A stretch of 5,674 nt of DNA from Candidatus Halarchaeoplasma halalkaliphilum. GTDB lineage: Archaea > Thermoplasmatota > Thermoplasmata > Halarchaeoplasmatales > Halarchaeoplasmataceae. The notes under the pieces are model-generated. The model made no database searches, had not been told where the DNA came from, and worked only from the letters and a program-made list of their open reading frames with translations. Positions 4,950-5,674 of this stretch are shown here, one piece after another. The DNA lies in assembly GCA_007133925.1 (NCBI GenBank), contig SLLU01000144.1:1-5674 (forward strand), given 5' to 3'. The number at the start of each line of letters is the position of its first letter. Position 1 is the first letter of the stretch. Position numbers and translations under genes: made by a program.

Positions 4950-5674
4950 TCACTCCTTTCCGAGGGGGCTTATCTCCCTCAATCTAGCCACTACTTCTTT
5001 AATGTTATCCACAACGTAATCCACATCTTCTTCGGAATTGTATCGTCCCAGGGAAAACCTTACGGAACCGTGGGCTCGTTCATGGTCTCCTCCTATCCCC
5101 ATTATGACATGACTTGCTTCCAATGAGCGGCTGAAGCAAGCAGATCCGGTGCTCAGTGCGACGCCCCTCATATCCATGTGAAGTATTATCGATTCTCCCT
5201 CTACGTAATGGAACGTGATGTTCGCGTTCTGAGGTATACGCCTTGTCCTATGACCATTCAATGTTGTGTTGGGTATCTCATCCAATACCCGGTCGATCAG
5301 AACATTCCTCATGGTTTCCAGGGTCATGTTCTCGTCTGGTGTGACCAGCTCAACCGCCCGAGCGAATCCCACTGCCCCGGGGATGTTCTCCAATCCCCCT
5401 CGCCTGTCGGATTCCTGGAATCCACCTTCCATCTGTTTTTTCAAGTGTGTTCCCTCTCGCACGTAAAGTGCACCGATGCCTTTTGGACCATGGATGGTAT
5501 GGGCGGACAAGGTCATCATGTCCACGGGTATTTTCTTAACATCCAAAGGTACCCGCGTGAAAGTATGTGTTGCATCGGTATGAAAGCAGACTCCGGCATC
5601 TCTGCACACACCAGCGATATCAGCAATATCCTGAAGTGTTCCTATCTCCTGGTTTGCGTGCTGGATGGACACCA
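4950..5674 (-). CDS. iscS: Cysteine-desulfurase-like protein (IscS/NifS), N-terminus outside window; PLP-lysine position is Thr
   Basis: About 240 C-terminal residues of a class V aminotransferase-fold IscS/NifS are present; roughly 150 N-terminal residues lie past the right edge, so the GTG at 5672 is internal. Numbering from that codon, clear family blocks are HANQEIGTLQDI (5-16), HTDATHTFTRVPLD (31-44), SAHTIHGPKGIGALYV (56-71), RRGGLENIPGAVGF (90-103), STGSACFSRSLEASHV (174-189) and HGSVRFSLGRY (201-211). Cys179 is the sulfur-accepting loop Cys, 120 residues after the lysine position (122 in E. coli IscS). However Thr59 (ACC, 5498-5496) replaces the lysine that forms the PLP Schiff base (SGHK in E. 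coli), His36 replaces the Gln of D-A-x-Q, and Gln8 replaces the second Asn of ANNE. Classical PLP-dependent desulfurase activity is thus doubtful, although IscU follows directly. I recall that Archaeoglobus fulgidus IscS also lacks this Lys. Confidence 0.9.
   Translation of the reverse strand, partial: VSIQHANQEIGTLQDIADIAGVCRDAGVCFHTDATHTFTRVPLDVKKIPVDMMTLSAHTIHGPKGIGALYVREGTHLKKQMEGGFQESDRRGGLENIPGAVGFARAVELVTPDENMTLETMRNVLIDRVLDEIPNTTLNGHRTRRIPQNANITFHYVEGESIILHMDMRGVALSTGSACFSRSLEASHVIMGIGGDHERAHGSVRFSLGRYNSEEDVDYVVDNIKEVVARLREISPLGKE

Noticed and set aside
658..4952. Absence of TAG stops in all seven genes whose ends are seen, which might hint at pyrrolysine use
   Set aside because: Seven genes (three TAA, four TGA counting iscS, iscU, lrp and psmB) are too few, and no in-frame TAG or Pyl gene is present.
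4945..4953. GTG start for iscU overlapping the iscS stop (GTGA)
   Set aside because: The AAAGGAG SD would then touch the start codon; with ATG 4944 the spacing is eight bases and the protein begins as IscU proteins usually do.
4627..5019. 130-codon plus-strand frame opposite iscU and the end of iscS
   Set aside because: Both minus-strand genes are clear family members; this frame is their shadow.

Overview
This window is chromosomal DNA from an archaeon. The evidence is a proteasome beta subunit with a short propeptide, an archaeal KH/metallo-beta-lactamase/beta-CASP ribonuclease (aCPSF1, also called FttA), RNA polymerase subunit K (RpoK), an archaeal-type ribosomal protein S2, an Lrp/LysM-like regulator, and TATA-type promoters with short or no leaders. 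The gene set suggests a euryarchaeon in the broad sense. An anaerobic Thermoplasmatota or methanogen-type lineage is my best guess, but I cannot fix it from this sequence.

Layout. (1) 1-128, minus strand: the first 42 codons of a dihydrodipicolinate-synthase family gene (DapA-like), running off the left edge. (2) 129-261: a divergent promoter region packed with inverted repeats, serving the dapA-like gene leftward and an Lrp-family regulator rightward (262-660). (3) 661-830: a gap holding a possible 34-codon ORF, a dyad-symmetric element and the likely psmB promoter. (4) 831-3438, plus strand: psmB followed after 43 bases by aCPSF1, which pairs protein turnover with RNA 3'-end formation and transcription termination. 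(5) 3435-4225, minus strand: rpoK-rps2, whose last stop codon overlaps that of aCPSF1 tail to tail (shared TTAA). rpoK is only 59 codons and has its own TATA box. (6) 4303-5674, minus strand: an iron-sulfur cluster pair, iscS (N-terminus beyond the right edge) and iscU.

How the genes work together. The dapA-like gene and the Lrp regulator probably form a local lysine-related regulatory unit. A perfect 12-bp inverted repeat has one arm beside the dapA TATA box and the other over the lrp TATA box and start region. psmB/aCPSF1 and rpoK/rps2 are core information-processing genes. The iscS/iscU pair is the most unusual part. The visible two thirds of IscS keeps the sulfur-carrying Cys but has Thr where the PLP-binding Lys belongs, with two further changes at conserved cofactor-pocket positions. 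Its IscU partner has all the scaffold ligands but carries an extra C-terminal domain resembling DUF59/MIP18 (SufT-type), with the usual Cys of that domain replaced by Gln. Together they look like a sulfur or cluster assembly pair that has departed from standard PLP-dependent cysteine desulfuration.
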